Below, piece after piece: positions 49,318 through 59,311 of a DNA stretch of 64,000 nt. The DNA comes from CAG-411 sp963643465 (GTDB taxonomy: Bacteria; Bacillota; Clostridia; Lachnospirales; Lachnospiraceae), in assembly GCA_963643465.1 (NCBI GenBank), contig CAVIJT010000001.1, positions 1 through 64,000 on the forward strand, written 5' to 3'. Both the position numbers and the translations under genes were made by a program. The notes beneath the pieces were generated by a model. The model was given only the letters and a program-made list of their open reading frames with translations, did no database searches and had not been told where the DNA came from. Positions within the stretch are counted from its first letter, which is position 1. Each line of letters opens with the position of its first letter.

Positions 49318-52041
49318 TCATCCTATATAACTATCAAATTCTTCCATAGTCATAAGAACCTTTCTAGGCTTTGTGCCTTCCTCCGGTCCAACGACTCCTG
49401 CGGCACATAACTGATCCATGATTCGTGCGGCACGATTGAAGCCTATTTTATACACACGCTGCAACATACCAATGGATGCTTTGTTCTTCTCAATGATGAA
49501 CCTTCCCGCTTCCTCAAAATAATCATCATTGCCATTATGGTTGCCAGAAGTTCCACTCTCTCCAACTGTCATATGCTGCATCTTCGCCTCAATGTCTAAA
49601 CTAGCATTATCTTCTTCCACTTCATTTTTCTCAATAATGAAAGAAACTACCCGATTCACTTCCTCATCCGATACAAATGCACCTTGTACACGAACCGGTT
49701 TTGGAAATCCAGATGGATAAAATAGCATATCTCCTTTTCCAAGCAATTTTTCTGCTCCACCACCATCTAAAATGGTCCGAGAATCCACCACCGATGAAAC
49801 TGAAAAAGCAATACGTGATGGCACGTTAGCTTTAATAAGACCTGTAATTACATTCACAGAAGGTCTCTGTGTTGCAATTACCAAGTGAATACCTGCTGCA
49901 CGAGCAAGCTGTGCCAAACGACAAATTGCCTCTTCCACTTCCTTAGATGCTACCATCATTAAATCTGCCAACTCATCCACAATAATCACAATCTGAGGCA
50001 TTTTCTGGAAACGCTCATCTTCTGCATATTCCACTGCCTTTACCTTCTCATTGTATCCAACGATTTCACGAACACCTAAATCCGCAAATTTCTTATATCG
50101 TTCGGTCATTTCCTGCACTGCCCACTGCAATGCAGCAGAAGCCTTTTTAGCATCTGTAACTACTGGAATCAATAAATGTGGAATGCCCTTGTAGCAACTT
50201 AATTCTACTACTTTCGGGTCAATCATGATCAACTTTACATCATCCGGACTTGCCTTATATAAAATACTCATAATCAATGTATTGATACATACAGACTTAC
50301 CAGAACCTGTTGCTCCGGCGATAAGCAAATGAGGCATCTTCGCAATATCCGTTACTACTACCTGTCCACCGATGTCTTTTCCTACTGCAAAGCTCAATTT
50401 GGATTTATGCTTTTTAAATTGTCCATTCTCTACCACATCGCGGAAATGTACCGTAGAAGTCGTTTCATTTGGCACCTCAATACCTACTGCTGCCTTTCCA
50501 GGAATAGGTGCTTCAATACGAATTTCCTCTGCTGCCATGTTCAATTTAATATCATCAGCCAAAGCTGTAATCTTACTTACCTTAACTCCTTGTTCCGGCT
50601 GTAACTCAAATCGAGTCACAGTAGGCCCACAACTAACATTCGTAACCTTTGCTCCTACTCCAAAACTTTCCAATGTATCCTGCAATTTCTTTGCACGCTG
50701 CTTTAACTCCTCATCCGAAACACCAGAATCTCCTTTTTCTGGTTTTGTAAGTAAATCTACAGATGGGAAAATGTATTTTTTCTTTTTCTTCTTCTGTACA
50801 GCCACAGCCTTTGTCACTTCTTCTTTGTCTGCTTCACTGGCAGAAACTCGTTCTAAACCGCCTGCCCCATTCTCTCTTCTTTCTGCGGCTCTCTCTCCTA
50901 TTGGCTGCTGCAATTGGTGCATAACTGCCTGCGGAGACTGTGTCTGATCTTCTTCCACTGCATCCATTACAATGCCTTCTCCAGATTCTCCTTTTTGAAT
51001 CTCCAATGCTTTGTCATCAAATGCAGTATCTGCGTACTCATGAAGATTATTTTCTAAACTTGTTAAAAATTCGTCGGTAAGTTCTTCCTGCACAGGTTCC
51101 TCCGACTCCTTTTTTGCTTCTTCTGCTGCAAATTTCTGCAAAATCTCCTGCTGATGAATAGGAAGCGGTTCCTCTTCCTCCGTCTCTTCTTCCTCGGCTC
51201 TATGTATGACCAAATCTGCCCACTCATCCACTTCTTCTGCATCTTCTTCCTCAGCCTCAGACGCAAAATCTACGGTAATCTCTCGCATGTCTCCAGAAAC
51301 CATTTCCTCTTCCTCTGAAGATTCCATATTCTCTTCTTCCTCAGCAAACTCTTTTTTAAAGTTAAAAAAACGAAATCCTAAAGATGGCTTTTCTTCTTCC
51401 CAATCTTCCAACTCTTCCAGTTCTTCTTCCCGTTCTCTCTCCTGCGCTCGCTCTTGTGCTACAACTTCCGCACGTTTCTTCATTTTTTGATATGCTGCAT
51501 TGCTCTTATTTTTCAAATTATGGAATAGTAGCTTCTCCGACATAAACATAAATGCCATTGCAAATAAAGCCAGCAAAATCACATATGCTCCTACTTCTCC
51601 ACAAATAGTAGCCAGCAAATTAGAAAAAATTCCTCCAATTAAACCGCCACCTCTATGATATTTGGCAGAATCCTGAAACAAGTCCACCACATTCAAAGTA
51701 TTGTTATCCTGATAGGTAATTAAATGAAGCAGCGACATGAAAATAAACGCCATCACACCACTGCACCAACACTTCTTTACCATCAATGAATTGTCTCGAT
51801 TTGCCAAATAGAACAAAGTCACACCAATCATGTAAAAAGGAAGTGCATAGGCAATTCCCCCAATAAGACCAAACAACAAATAACTGATTGCTTGTCCAAG
51901 TAATCCTGCTTTATTAAAATAACTAAGCAAAAACAGCGCTGCAATCACCACAATAAAAAGAACATATATCTCTTTTTGGAATGCAGACAACTCTTCTTTG
52001 GCTTTCTCTTCTGGCTTCTGTTCTTCCTTTTTCTTTGCCAT
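49318..52041 (-). CDS. ftsK: DNA translocase FtsK/SpoIIIE
   Basis: This 907-aa translocase has four N-terminal membrane helices (about 25-175), a long Glu-rich linker (180-420), alpha and beta motor domains (Walker A GATGSGKSVC, Walker B IVIIVDELADLM) and a C-terminal gamma winged helix (from about 840). It pumps chromosomal DNA through the division or sporulation septum. One copy in the window could serve both roles. The tepA gene lies upstream as in Bacillus, but here a sugar carrier gene lies between. Confidence 0.96.
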   Translation of the reverse strand: MAKKKEEQKPEEKAKEELSAFQKEIYVLFIVVIAALFLLSYFNKAGLLGQAISYLLFGLIGGIAYALPFYMIGVTLFYLANRDNSLMVKKCWCSGVMAFIFMSLLHLITYQDNNTLNVVDLFQDSAKYHRGGGLIGGIFSNLLATICGEVGAYVILLALFAMAFMFMSEKLLFHNLKNKSNAAYQKMKKRAEVVAQERAQEREREEELEELEDWEEEKPSLGFRFFNFKKEFAEEEENMESSEEEEMVSGDMREITVDFASEAEEEDAEEVDEWADLVIHRAEEEETEEEEPLPIHQQEILQKFAAEEAKKESEEPVQEELTDEFLTSLENNLHEYADTAFDDKALEIQKGESGEGIVMDAVEEDQTQSPQAVMHQLQQPIGERAAERRENGAGGLERVSASEADKEEVTKAVAVQKKKKKKYIFPSVDLLTKPEKGDSGVSDEELKQRAKKLQDTLESFGVGAKVTNVSCGPTVTRFELQPEQGVKVSKITALADDIKLNMAAEEIRIEAPIPGKAAVGIEVPNETTSTVHFRDVVENGQFKKHKSKLSFAVGKDIGGQVVVTDIAKMPHLLIAGATGSGKSVCINTLIMSILYKASPDDVKLIMIDPKVVELSCYKGIPHLLIPVVTDAKKASAALQWAVQEMTERYKKFADLGVREIVGYNEKVKAVEYAEDERFQKMPQIVIIVDELADLMMVASKEVEEAICRLAQLARAAGIHLVIATQRPSVNVITGLIKANVPSRIAFSVSSVVDSRTILDGGGAEKLLGKGDMLFYPSGFPKPVRVQGAFVSDEEVNRVVSFIIEKNEVEEDNASLDIEAKMQHMTVGESGTSGNHNGNDDYFEEAGRFIIEKNKASIGMLQRVYKIGFNRAARIMDQLCAAGVVGPEEGTKPRKVLMTMEEFDSYIG

Positions 52042-52173
52042 AATACTACTTCGCTCCCTATACTATCATCTCATTTATGTGCAGATTTCTACATGCTACT
52101 TGTCATACTCCCGTCTGAAACCCACACACAATTACCATCATTATACTCATTAAAATTGGGGAATGCAAGCACT

Positions 52174-53706
52174 CTAATCCAATCCAGCGTTCTTTCGATG
52201 TACCTCATTCATAGTTTTTTTATCCAGACTATAAAAATGCATAGCTAACAAGGTAAAGCACCATCCAATAATGGGTACTCCACAATATAGAAATAGTGTA
52301 GTCCATTTTACTACATCTGTAACCGGATCAGACACCTGTGGAAGTACACCTCCAAAACCAATAATAGTCAACACCAATCCTACAAATGCAGTTCCAAAAG
52401 CCGACACTGCTTTCTCTATAAAAGAGAACAATGCTCCCATAAGTCCAGGTACATATTTGCCACTTCGCATGACCTCGTAATCGCAACAATCTGCAATCAT
52501 AGGCACTACCATATTATTGATAATGGACTTACATCCATTCAATAGACTAAACACCACTACAAATAAAATCGTAATTCCATTAATTTTTGACCATTTAAAC
52601 GATATGGTTGTAATCTCTCCAAACAAAAGCACAAAAATCATAGCAATCTGAAATCCTACTGCGCACCATGTAGCAAGTATCAATGCTTTCTTCTGACCAC
52701 AACGCTGTGCCACTTTTATTCCAGCACTTACTACAAGCAAAGTTGGCAATGCTGCCACAATTCCTATAAGCCCTGAAATAGAATAATTCTTCATCATAAT
52801 TCCAAAAAGCATAACACCTACAGTCGTATGACTATACACCATAGATACAAATTGGTTGGCCGCAGATGCCAGTGTAAGCATACAAATAGGTTTGTTATGA
52901 AGAATAATGTCCAAATAATCTCTTTTTCTTATTTTTTCTGTTTCGGAATTTTTTACACCAAAAAACTTCTTCTGATCCTTCTCCCAAATTCCAATAATAG
53001 CTAAAATGGTGCAAAGCATACTCACCAACACAACCATCCATACAAACTCATGGTACAAATCTGGATTTAGAAATGTTCCATATTTTGGAATCAAATAATT
53101 AGAAACATAAATTGCTGTTCCTCCATAAGCTGCCATGATAAACATAGAATCAAAATAAGTTGCCATAGGACGTTGCTTTGGATTGTTGGTAATAATCGTC
53201 TGTCCTGACTTTGCTACTACTGTCTGAAACGTATATCCAATAATATAAATACCATATACCAAAATAAAATATGGCAAACGCAACCAATTCGGTACTAAAT
53301 GTGTAGAAAAATACAACACAACACAACTGGATGCCAACAGTAAATTCCCAATGGCAAGAAATGGACGAAATTTTCCAAATCTACCTTCTGTCTTATCTAG
53401 TAAATATCCAATAATCGGATCCGTAATTCCATCAAATATACGCATTCCTGTAAGAACCATAGACAGCAAAAAAACCCCCAGTCCAACAATGCCGTTCGCA
53501 TAATAGGTTACATAACCCATTAACGCCAGATAAAGATTGGTAGCTGCATTATTCAGTGAGAATAAAGCTAACTGCCAAACCTTTGCATTGTTGTAATGGA
53601 GTTCTTTTGATGCCAACAACATTTTATCCGCTTTCTTGTCTTCGCCTGTATCCACTACATACCTATTCTTTTGTTTTGCTTTTTCGTATTTTCTCTTCCA
53701 CCACAT
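52174..53706 (-). CDS. GPH-family (MelB-like) sugar-cation symporter
   Basis: This 510-aa carrier has 12 membrane helices. Family motifs are FDGITDPIIGYLLDKTEGRFGKFRP (positions about 90-114; quoted parts DGITDPIIGY and GRFGKFRP) and the cytosolic loop after helix 6. It couples sugar or glycoside uptake to Na+ or H+; the sugar is unknown. An N-terminal cytosolic extension of about 38 aa is present. No glycosidase is adjacent. Confidence 0.9.
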   Translation of the reverse strand: MWWKRKYEKAKQKNRYVVDTGEDKKADKMLLASKELHYNNAKVWQLALFSLNNAATNLYLALMGYVTYYANGIVGLGVFLLSMVLTGMRIFDGITDPIIGYLLDKTEGRFGKFRPFLAIGNLLLASSCVVLYFSTHLVPNWLRLPYFILVYGIYIIGYTFQTVVAKSGQTIITNNPKQRPMATYFDSMFIMAAYGGTAIYVSNYLIPKYGTFLNPDLYHEFVWMVVLVSMLCTILAIIGIWEKDQKKFFGVKNSETEKIRKRDYLDIILHNKPICMLTLASAANQFVSMVYSHTTVGVMLFGIMMKNYSISGLIGIVAALPTLLVVSAGIKVAQRCGQKKALILATWCAVGFQIAMIFVLLFGEITTISFKWSKINGITILFVVVFSLLNGCKSIINNMVVPMIADCCDYEVMRSGKYVPGLMGALFSFIEKAVSAFGTAFVGLVLTIIGFGGVLPQVSDPVTDVVKWTTLFLYCGVPIIGWCFTLLAMHFYSLDKKTMNEVHRKNAGLD

Positions 53707-53747
53707 GATTTTCCTTCACTTCCATTCCGGTGTACATTCGTGTATTT

Positions 53748-53948
53748 TTACACGTTTTTTTCTTCCGGTTCATTTGTTGTCTCCAGTATACCATATCTTT
53801 CCACCTTCTGACAACGCATGTCTGAAAACTTAGGGCTTGACTCCCAATTTGCTCTATATTCTTCTCTTTCCAATTCCTCTCCCTCTTTGATCGTCCTCCC
53901 GTGAGTCATCTGATACCATTTTTCCGTACTAATGGCCTGCTCTCTCAT
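53748..53948 (-). CDS. Hypothetical protein (66 aa) coupled to tepA
   Basis: No family recognised. It is polar and rich in Glu and Arg. AAGGAG in the end of tepA lies 4 nt before its ATG and the two frames overlap by 20 bp, so it is probably translated by coupling. In B. subtilis a small gene (ylzJ) holds the same place between tepA and spoIIIE, but I see no sequence likeness. Confidence 0.55.
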   Translation of the reverse strand: MREQAISTEKWYQMTHGRTIKEGEELEREEYRANWESSPKFSDMRCQKVERYGILETTNEPEEKNV

Positions 53949-54660
53949 GCTGCTCCTTAATCCGTTTTTTCAGACACGCTAACGCTTCTTTCATACCACC
54001 CACTTCATTGATAATCCCCTTTTTTACGGCTTCCTCCCCCACTAAAATAGAACCCACATCCTTTACCAGTTGCTTTGTATCAAGCATCAGTCCACGAAGC
54101 TCCTCATAAGAAATAGAAGAATGCTTTTCTACAAAATGCAAAATTCTGTCTTGTATCTGCTCCAAATAGGTAAATGTCTGAGTTACACCAATTACCATTC
54201 CACTCATTCGAACTGGATGCACAATCATAGTTCCAGTAGGCACAATAAAACTGTAATCGGTAGACACTGCCAATGGAACACCAATAGAATGGCTGCCTCC
54301 AAGCACCAAAGATACCGTAGGTTTACTAAGTGATGCTATCATTTCCGCTATAGCAAGACCAGCCTCCACATCTCCTCCTACTGTATTCAACAAAAAAAGT
54401 ACACCATCCACTTCCTCACTATCTTCAATAGCCGCAAGCTGTGGAAGCACATGCTCATATTTGGTAGTCTTATTTTGCACTCCCAGATTTTCATGCCCTT
54501 CCACTTCTCCAATAATAGAAACTAATTGAATTTTCGTCTTTGTTTTTTTATTTTCCAAAGTAACCTGACCATACTCTGAAATCTTTTTATCTGTCAATTC
54601 TTCTGTCTGCTTTTTTTTATATGTTTCATCCTCTTTTGTCTTTTCCTCTTTTTCAGCCAT
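53929..54660 (-). CDS. tepA: TepA, ClpP-class translocation-enhancing protease
   Basis: This 243-aa ClpP-fold cytosolic protein has GEVEGHENL, LLNTVGGDVEAGLAIAEMI, LGGSHSIGVPLAVS (Ser nucleophile region) and GTMIVHPVRMSGMV. Homologues assist protein translocation or spore development. The first 40 aa are a charged Lys/Glu-rich extension. The ATG at 54660 has GGAGGGAG upstream. Confidence 0.9.
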   Translation of the reverse strand: MAEKEEKTKEDETYKKKQTEELTDKKISEYGQVTLENKKTKTKIQLVSIIGEVEGHENLGVQNKTTKYEHVLPQLAAIEDSEEVDGVLFLLNTVGGDVEAGLAIAEMIASLSKPTVSLVLGGSHSIGVPLAVSTDYSFIVPTGTMIVHPVRMSGMVIGVTQTFTYLEQIQDRILHFVEKHSSISYEELRGLMLDTKQLVKDVGSILVGEEAVKKGIINEVGGMKEALACLKKRIKEQHERAGH

Positions 54661-54718
54661 AGAATTCACTCCCTCCATACTAATTTTGCAATTTTAGTAT
54701 GGACCAAAAAATCCCTTT

Positions 54719-55282
54719 CTATACCATTTTACTCCACATATAACAATAGGCTTGCGTTCTTGCTGCAAAAGGCTCGGTCTGTAATAGTCCCCTTACCTCT
54801 TCTTTGCTATACCAACCCGGAACGATTTCCTCTACTGTAGATGTACTCTTTTGAAATGTGCCAGAAGCGGTTCCTACTAAACATACGTTTTTCTCATTTG
54901 AAAATCCTACTGCGCTATAACTCTCCTGTAACATATCCTCCACTTTTTCAAGAAGCAACCCAGTTTCTTCCCACAACTCCCGCTTTGCCGCTTCAGAAAT
55001 AGTCTCTCCCGGATCAATCAAGCCTGCCGGAAAATTGTAAACCCACTCTCCCACAGCCAAACGAAACTCTCGGTTTAAAAGAATTTTATCCCTCTCCTTA
55101 TTGTGCATAATCAACACAACCGCATCTGCTTGTCGATTGTGAAGGTCCTCAAAAGATTCCATTTTTCCCTCTCGACTTATCATCTCATAACATTTCTTCT
55201 TTTTATCTTCAGTTTCATAGGTGATGTCATATCGGGTAATAAACTTTCCTTTTAATTTCTGTTCCATTTTTACAAACTTCAT
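54719..55282 (-). CDS. Nudix hydrolase, ADP-ribose pyrophosphatase-like
   Basis: This 187-aa enzyme has the Nudix box G-x5-E-x7-RELWEETG starting at GLIDPGETISEA (about 95-117). It resembles NudF-type enzymes acting on ADP-ribose or similar nucleoside diphosphate sugars; substrate not proven. It lies 59 bp after the GNAT gene on the same strand. Confidence 0.88.
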   Translation of the reverse strand: MKFVKMEQKLKGKFITRYDITYETEDKKKKCYEMISREGKMESFEDLHNRQADAVVLIMHNKERDKILLNREFRLAVGEWVYNFPAGLIDPGETISEAAKRELWEETGLLLEKVEDMLQESYSAVGFSNEKNVCLVGTASGTFQKSTSTVEEIVPGWYSKEEVRGLLQTEPFAARTQAYCYMWSKMV

Positions 55283-55341
55283 GTTGCTGTCTCCTTTTCC
55301 TTTGCCGATTCATTTTATCCTATGTAGTAAAGATTTTATGT

Positions 55342-55959
55342 CTATTCTTTCCAAAATGACACATATTTTTGATTCTTTTTACCCGGTATCATATATTGAT
55401 ATATGTTATAAATATTCTCATAACTTAGCTTACTAAGCAACTCTAAATCAAGCATATCCAGTTCTTTAAACGGAAGCACATACAATTCATATCTGGCATC
55501 ATAAATTTTACTGGTTATTCCTGTCTTTTTCGCTCCATTTTGTAAATAAAATTGATTTCTACGACTTCTCTCTTCTATTTCTTCTTTATTTTTTGCAAAA
55601 GAAATATCCTCCGTCTCAATTAAAATTCCACGAAAACTTTCCTGTAACGTATCCTGCATATGCTGCAAAAAAAGGCTACCAAGTCCCTTACCTCTTTGCT
55701 CTTGTACTATGGCAAAATAGTCTAATAACACCATATCCCCCTGACTACAGCTAGAAAAAAAGGCATATCCCATAAGCTCCTTTTCTTTCTTCCCAAACAT
55801 TCCCAATGCAAAATACTGATTTTCTTCCCACATACGTTCAATTGCTTTTAACGGTTTTCGCTCCTCTTCCACAAAATGGAACTGCAAATACTTTTCATAA
55901 ATCTCCCTTACTTCTTCTATATTTAGTGTGCGTATTTCATATTGTATATCCATTTTCAT
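55342..55959 (-). CDS. GNAT-family acetyltransferase
   Basis: This 205-aa protein has an acetyl-CoA-binding motif QEQRGKGLGSLFL (about 88-100) preceded by a strand MVLLDYFAIV and followed by FYLQNGAKKTGI. The target amine is unknown. Its tail from 165 on is an extra helical segment. Confidence 0.86.
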   Translation of the reverse strand: MKMDIQYEIRTLNIEEVREIYEKYLQFHFVEEERKPLKAIERMWEENQYFALGMFGKKEKELMGYAFFSSCSQGDMVLLDYFAIVQEQRGKGLGSLFLQHMQDTLQESFRGILIETEDISFAKNKEEIEERSRRNQFYLQNGAKKTGITSKIYDARYELYVLPFKELDMLDLELLSKLSYENIYNIYQYMIPGKKNQKYVSFWKE

Positions 55960-55983
55960 TTTCCTTTCTAAAATTATTAATAG

Positions 55984-56027
55984 AAAAAGGGCATTTCTAC
56001 TGTACTACTTGTAAAAATACCCCTTTT
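55984..56027 (-). terminator. Terminator of the HD-GYP regulator gene
   Basis: On the minus strand AAAAGGG...ATTT pairs with AAAT...CCCTTTT and is followed by TTTTTCTATT. Confidence 0.7.
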
Positions 56028-56054
56028 CCCTATGTATATTCAACTCTATAGTTA

Positions 56055-57155
56055 TCACATGTCAACAAAGGAAAAATTTTCATCTTCCGTCACTCGGAAT
56101 AACTCCTCCTTTGCAAGATTAAAGCAGTCCAATACCTCTGGTGAAAATACTCCACATTCTCCTGCATTAATCATGCGGGCTGCTTCATCTACTACATATG
56201 GTATCTTATATACACGTTTGCTAATCAAATTATCGTATGTATGAGCAATGGATACTACCTGTGCCCAAATTGGAATCTCATCTCCAGAAAGCCCCTCCGG
56301 ATATCCACCTCCATCATAACGTTCATGATGATATTTACATATATCATAGCAATATCGGAAAAACACATCTGTCTCCTTTGTATTTTGAATAAATCCCTCA
56401 ATAAATTTTGCACCTTGTGTGGTGTGGGTCTTCATAATCTCAAATTCTTCCTCTGTCAACTTGTCCGGTTTTAACAAAATACGGTCCGGAATTGCTATCT
56501 TTCCTATATCATGAAGCGCACTTGCCTGCACAATCAAATCTACCTGTTCTTTCGTCAATTCGTATTTTAAATAATGTTTTCGCATATAGTTTAAAATCAC
56601 ACGGGTAAAATACTTGACACGGTTAATATGCTCATCTGAATCGAACGTCCGAAATTCTGCCAATGTACTGAGAGAATTTACCAAAAAATCATTAAATCGT
56701 TCCAATTTCTTTTTATTGGAGCGCAATTCTTCTGTTCTTTTTTCTAATTTCTTCTCAAGACTACTTCTATGTTCATACAATTCCATAATATTCTTGGCAC
56801 GACGCATAACTACCTTTGGCGCAAATGGCTTATAAATGATATCGGATGCCCCCAACTCATATACACGTTCATCACTCTCATCGGTGGCCTCTCCTGTAAT
56901 CACAATAACCGGAATAAACTTATCCAGTTGTTCCTCCTCCATAAACTGTAACACCTCAATACCAGATTTTACTGGCATTAGCAAGTCTAAAAAAATCAGT
57001 GCAATCTCATCCTGATATCTAGTCAATAAAGTGATTGCCTCTTTTCCATTTTCTGCTTCTAAAATTTCATATTGTTCTTGAAAAATAATTTTCAGCAATT
57101 GACGGTTTACCAAAAAGTCATCTGCAATTAAAATTGTATTTCTTTTTTTAGACAT
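56055..57155 (-). CDS. Response regulator with HD-GYP phosphodiesterase output
   Basis: This 366-aa protein has a receiver (acidic pair near 12-13, phosphoacceptor Asp in IFLDLLMPVKSG, Lys in IYKPFAPK), a coiled linker (125-160) and an HD-GYP domain with ALHDIGKIAIPD, KTHTTQG, CKYHHERYDGGGYPEGL. Metal and GYP residues are intact, so hydrolysis of c-di-GMP (or a related cyclic dinucleotide) is expected. No kinase gene is adjacent. With the riboswitch-linked cyclase at 32923 it completes a c-di-GMP circuit. Confidence 0.94.
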   Translation of the reverse strand: MSKKRNTILIADDFLVNRQLLKIIFQEQYEILEAENGKEAITLLTRYQDEIALIFLDLLMPVKSGIEVLQFMEEEQLDKFIPVIVITGEATDESDERVYELGASDIIYKPFAPKVVMRRAKNIMELYEHRSSLEKKLEKRTEELRSNKKKLERFNDFLVNSLSTLAEFRTFDSDEHINRVKYFTRVILNYMRKHYLKYELTKEQVDLIVQASALHDIGKIAIPDRILLKPDKLTEEEFEIMKTHTTQGAKFIEGFIQNTKETDVFFRYCYDICKYHHERYDGGGYPEGLSGDEIPIWAQVVSIAHTYDNLISKRVYKIPYVVDEAARMINAGECGVFSPEVLDCFNLAKEELFRVTEDENFSFVDM

Positions 57156-57281
57156 AAAGCATCCTCCTTATTCCCTTTGCCCTTTGGAACCCCTTCCAAA
57201 TTCTTCCTATATTATATCAAAATAAATAATTCCCCTCAAGTAAAATACGTGAAAAAAAGTGACAATACCCACATTTCCCTT

Positions 57282-57381
57282 TGAAAACGTTTTCACTTTT
57301 TGCACTTTTTCATTCTTTTGTTTCTTTTTCATATTCTCAAAAATTCTCTTATTATGCCATCGGAAAACGTTTTCGAAAACG
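57282..57381. promoter_or_regulatory. Palindromic operators upstream of the SsuA-like operon
   Basis: TGAAAACGTTTTCA (57282-57295) is a perfect palindrome that fits the CcpA cre consensus TGWAANCGNTNWCA; GAAAACGTTTTC recurs at 57363-57374 and overlaps a further palindrome CGTTTTCGAAAACG (57368-57381). They may bind the LacI-family regulator at the operon's end or a CcpA-type regulator. A weak TTTTCA...TATTAT promoter lies between them. Confidence 0.78.
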
Positions 57382-57443
57382 GAAATGCAACCATTTTGAA
57401 AAGATGGTAGGATAACTTTGAAAACAAAAGGGAGGTCATCATT

Positions 57444-58499
57444 ATGAGACAAATTATAACAAAAAACCGAAAAACTTTACGAAATTTAAAATCCATTCGA
57501 AAAATAGCTGCTTGTGTTGCAGCATTAGCTTTGACAGTTGTTTTAGCAGGTTGCGGTGCTAGTTCATCAAACACAAACTCTGGTAACGGAGACTCTGCAT
57601 CAGAAAAAACACAAGTTCGTATTGCATATTTTCCAAATATCACACATACACAGGCTCTTGTTTTAAAAAATCAAGGCACTTTAGAAGAAGCGTGGAAAGA
57701 TACTTGCGAAGTTTCTTGGACCGCTTTTAATGCTGGACCAGAAGAAATCGAAGCACTATTTGCTGGAGAAATTGACCTTGGATATATCGGTCCTGTTCCT
57801 GCAGTCAGTGCTAACACCAAATCAAACGGTGAAGTCCAAATCATTTCAAACGCAACAAACGCTGGTGCTGTATTACTTAGCCGCAAAGATGCCGGAATTG
57901 AAACAGTGGCAGATTTAGCAGGAAAAACCATTGCAGTTCCACAGCTTGGAAACACTCAGCATTTATGCTTGCTTCATATCTTAGAAGAAAACAATTTAAA
58001 AACCGTAGATGAAGGCGGAGACATTACTATAAGTGCCAGCGCAAATGCCGATATCGTAAACTTATTTGATAACGGAAGCATTGATGCTGCCATTGTTCCA
58101 GAACCATGGGGTACCACAATTGAAAATACTGGAAATGCAGAAGTGCTTTTAGATTACAATGAAGTTTTTCTAAATGGTGATTATCCATCTGCTCTTGTAG
58201 TTGCTACAAAAGACTTTATGGATGCACACCCTGATTTAGTAGAAGAGTTTTTACAGATGCACGAAGAAGCTACTTTGTATATCAATGACAACCAAGCAGA
58301 GGCTCAAAATATTGTAAATACTGAAATCAAAGAAGCAACTGGAAAGTCTTTGGAAGAAGACGTAATTGCAAGTGCATTTTCAAGAATGACAATAACAAAT
58401 ACCTTAAATAAGGATGCCGTTTTATCTTTTGCAGATATTAGTAAAAACGAAGGATTTATTACGGATGTTCCAGCGGCAGATGAACTATTTGCTAATTAG
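57444..58499 (+). CDS. SsuA/TauA-like solute-binding lipoprotein
   Basis: This 351-aa lipoprotein has a lipobox VLAGC (Cys37), a Ser/Asn/Gly-rich linker (38-55), and an NMT1/SsuA-like two-lobed domain (IAYFPNITHTQAL, FAGEIDLGYIGPVPAV, GSIDAAIVPEPWG). It binds a ligand for the following ABC importer. Sulfonates, taurine, nitrate and thiamine precursors all occur in this family; no catabolic gene is nearby to choose among them. GGGAGG precedes the ATG. Confidence 0.9.
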   Translation: MRQIITKNRKTLRNLKSIRKIAACVAALALTVVLAGCGASSSNTNSGNGDSASEKTQVRIAYFPNITHTQALVLKNQGTLEEAWKDTCEVSWTAFNAGPEEIEALFAGEIDLGYIGPVPAVSANTKSNGEVQIISNATNAGAVLLSRKDAGIETVADLAGKTIAVPQLGNTQHLCLLHILEENNLKTVDEGGDITISASANADIVNLFDNGSIDAAIVPEPWGTTIENTGNAEVLLDYNEVFLNGDYPSALVVATKDFMDAHPDLVEEFLQMHEEATLYINDNQAEAQNIVNTEIKEATGKSLEEDVIASAFSRMTITNTLNKDAVLSFADISKNEGFITDVPAADELFAN

Positions 58500-58525
58500 T
58501 AAAAAAAGAAAGCGGAGGAATCATT

Positions 58526-59311
58526 ATGTATTTACAACTTCAGTCCATTCAAAAAAACTTTAGTAATGCAGAGCATTCGACTATTGAAAACCTTTCTCTT
58601 AACATAAAAGAAGGCGAATTTATTTGTGTAGTTGGCCCATCCGGCTGTGGAAAATCTACTTTACTAAACCTTGTTGCAGGATTAGATACCCCAACTAAGG
58701 GAAAGATTCTGCTAAATGGGGAGCCAGTTACCGGCCCAGGTGCAGACCGAGTAGTTATGTTCCAGGATGCTGCTCTATATCCATGGCTCAACGTAATCCA
58801 AAATGTAATGTTTGGTCTTGCCGCTGCTGGTTACAAAAAAGCGGAACAAAAAAAGATTGCTGAGAAATACTTAAAGATGGTTCATTTATGGGACTACCGT
58901 GATTATCCTATCCATCAAATTTCCGGTGGAATGAGACAACGTACTGCCCTTGCAAGAGCGTTGGCTTTAGACAGTAAGGTGTTGTTAATGGATGAACCAT
59001 TCTCCGCTTTGGATAAACAAACCATCAATATGCTTCGTGCTGAATTAGTACAAATTTGGAAAGAAACCGGAAAAACCATTCTTTATATTACACACAGTGT
59101 AGAAGAGGCTGTATATTTTGCCGATCGCGTTATTGTTATGTCTGAAACAGGAGGACGCATCAAAGCAGATATTCCGATTTCTATACCAAAACCTAGAAAC
59201 ATTGATGATTATGATTTTATAAAACTTAGAAAACATATTTTATCCCTAGTGGGAGAAAGCCACAGAAAACATGTAACAAAAGAATACGATCAGGAGGAAC
59301 AGGCATGTTAA
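58526..59311 (+). CDS. SsuB/TauB-like ABC ATPase
   Basis: This 261-aa ATPase has Walker A GPSGCGKST (about 37-45), signature SGGMRQRTALA and Walker B VLLMDEPF, H loop YITHSVEEA, as in nitrate/sulfonate/taurine importers. It overlaps the permease gene by 7 bp. Confidence 0.94.
   Translation: MYLQLQSIQKNFSNAEHSTIENLSLNIKEGEFICVVGPSGCGKSTLLNLVAGLDTPTKGKILLNGEPVTGPGADRVVMFQDAALYPWLNVIQNVMFGLAAAGYKKAEQKKIAEKYLKMVHLWDYRDYPIHQISGGMRQRTALARALALDSKVLLMDEPFSALDKQTINMLRAELVQIWKETGKTILYITHSVEEAVYFADRVIVMSETGGRIKADIPISIPKPRNIDDYDFIKLRKHILSLVGESHRKHVTKEYDQEEQAC

Noticed and set aside
50372..51490. Plus-strand Ser-rich frames opposite ftsK
   Set aside because: Low-complexity Ser/Thr runs are the complement of the Glu-rich linker codons of ftsK.
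53739..53761. Plus-strand hairpin CGTGTA-TTTT-TACACG followed by T7
   Set aside because: It looks like a terminator only on the plus strand, where no gene is present; on the minus strand it has no T run. Probably chance in a T-rich gap.
57282..57295. Assignment of the palindrome to CcpA alone
   Set aside because: It fits cre, but a LacI-family gene in the same operon and a repeated non-cre copy make local control at least as likely, so it is listed without choosing.
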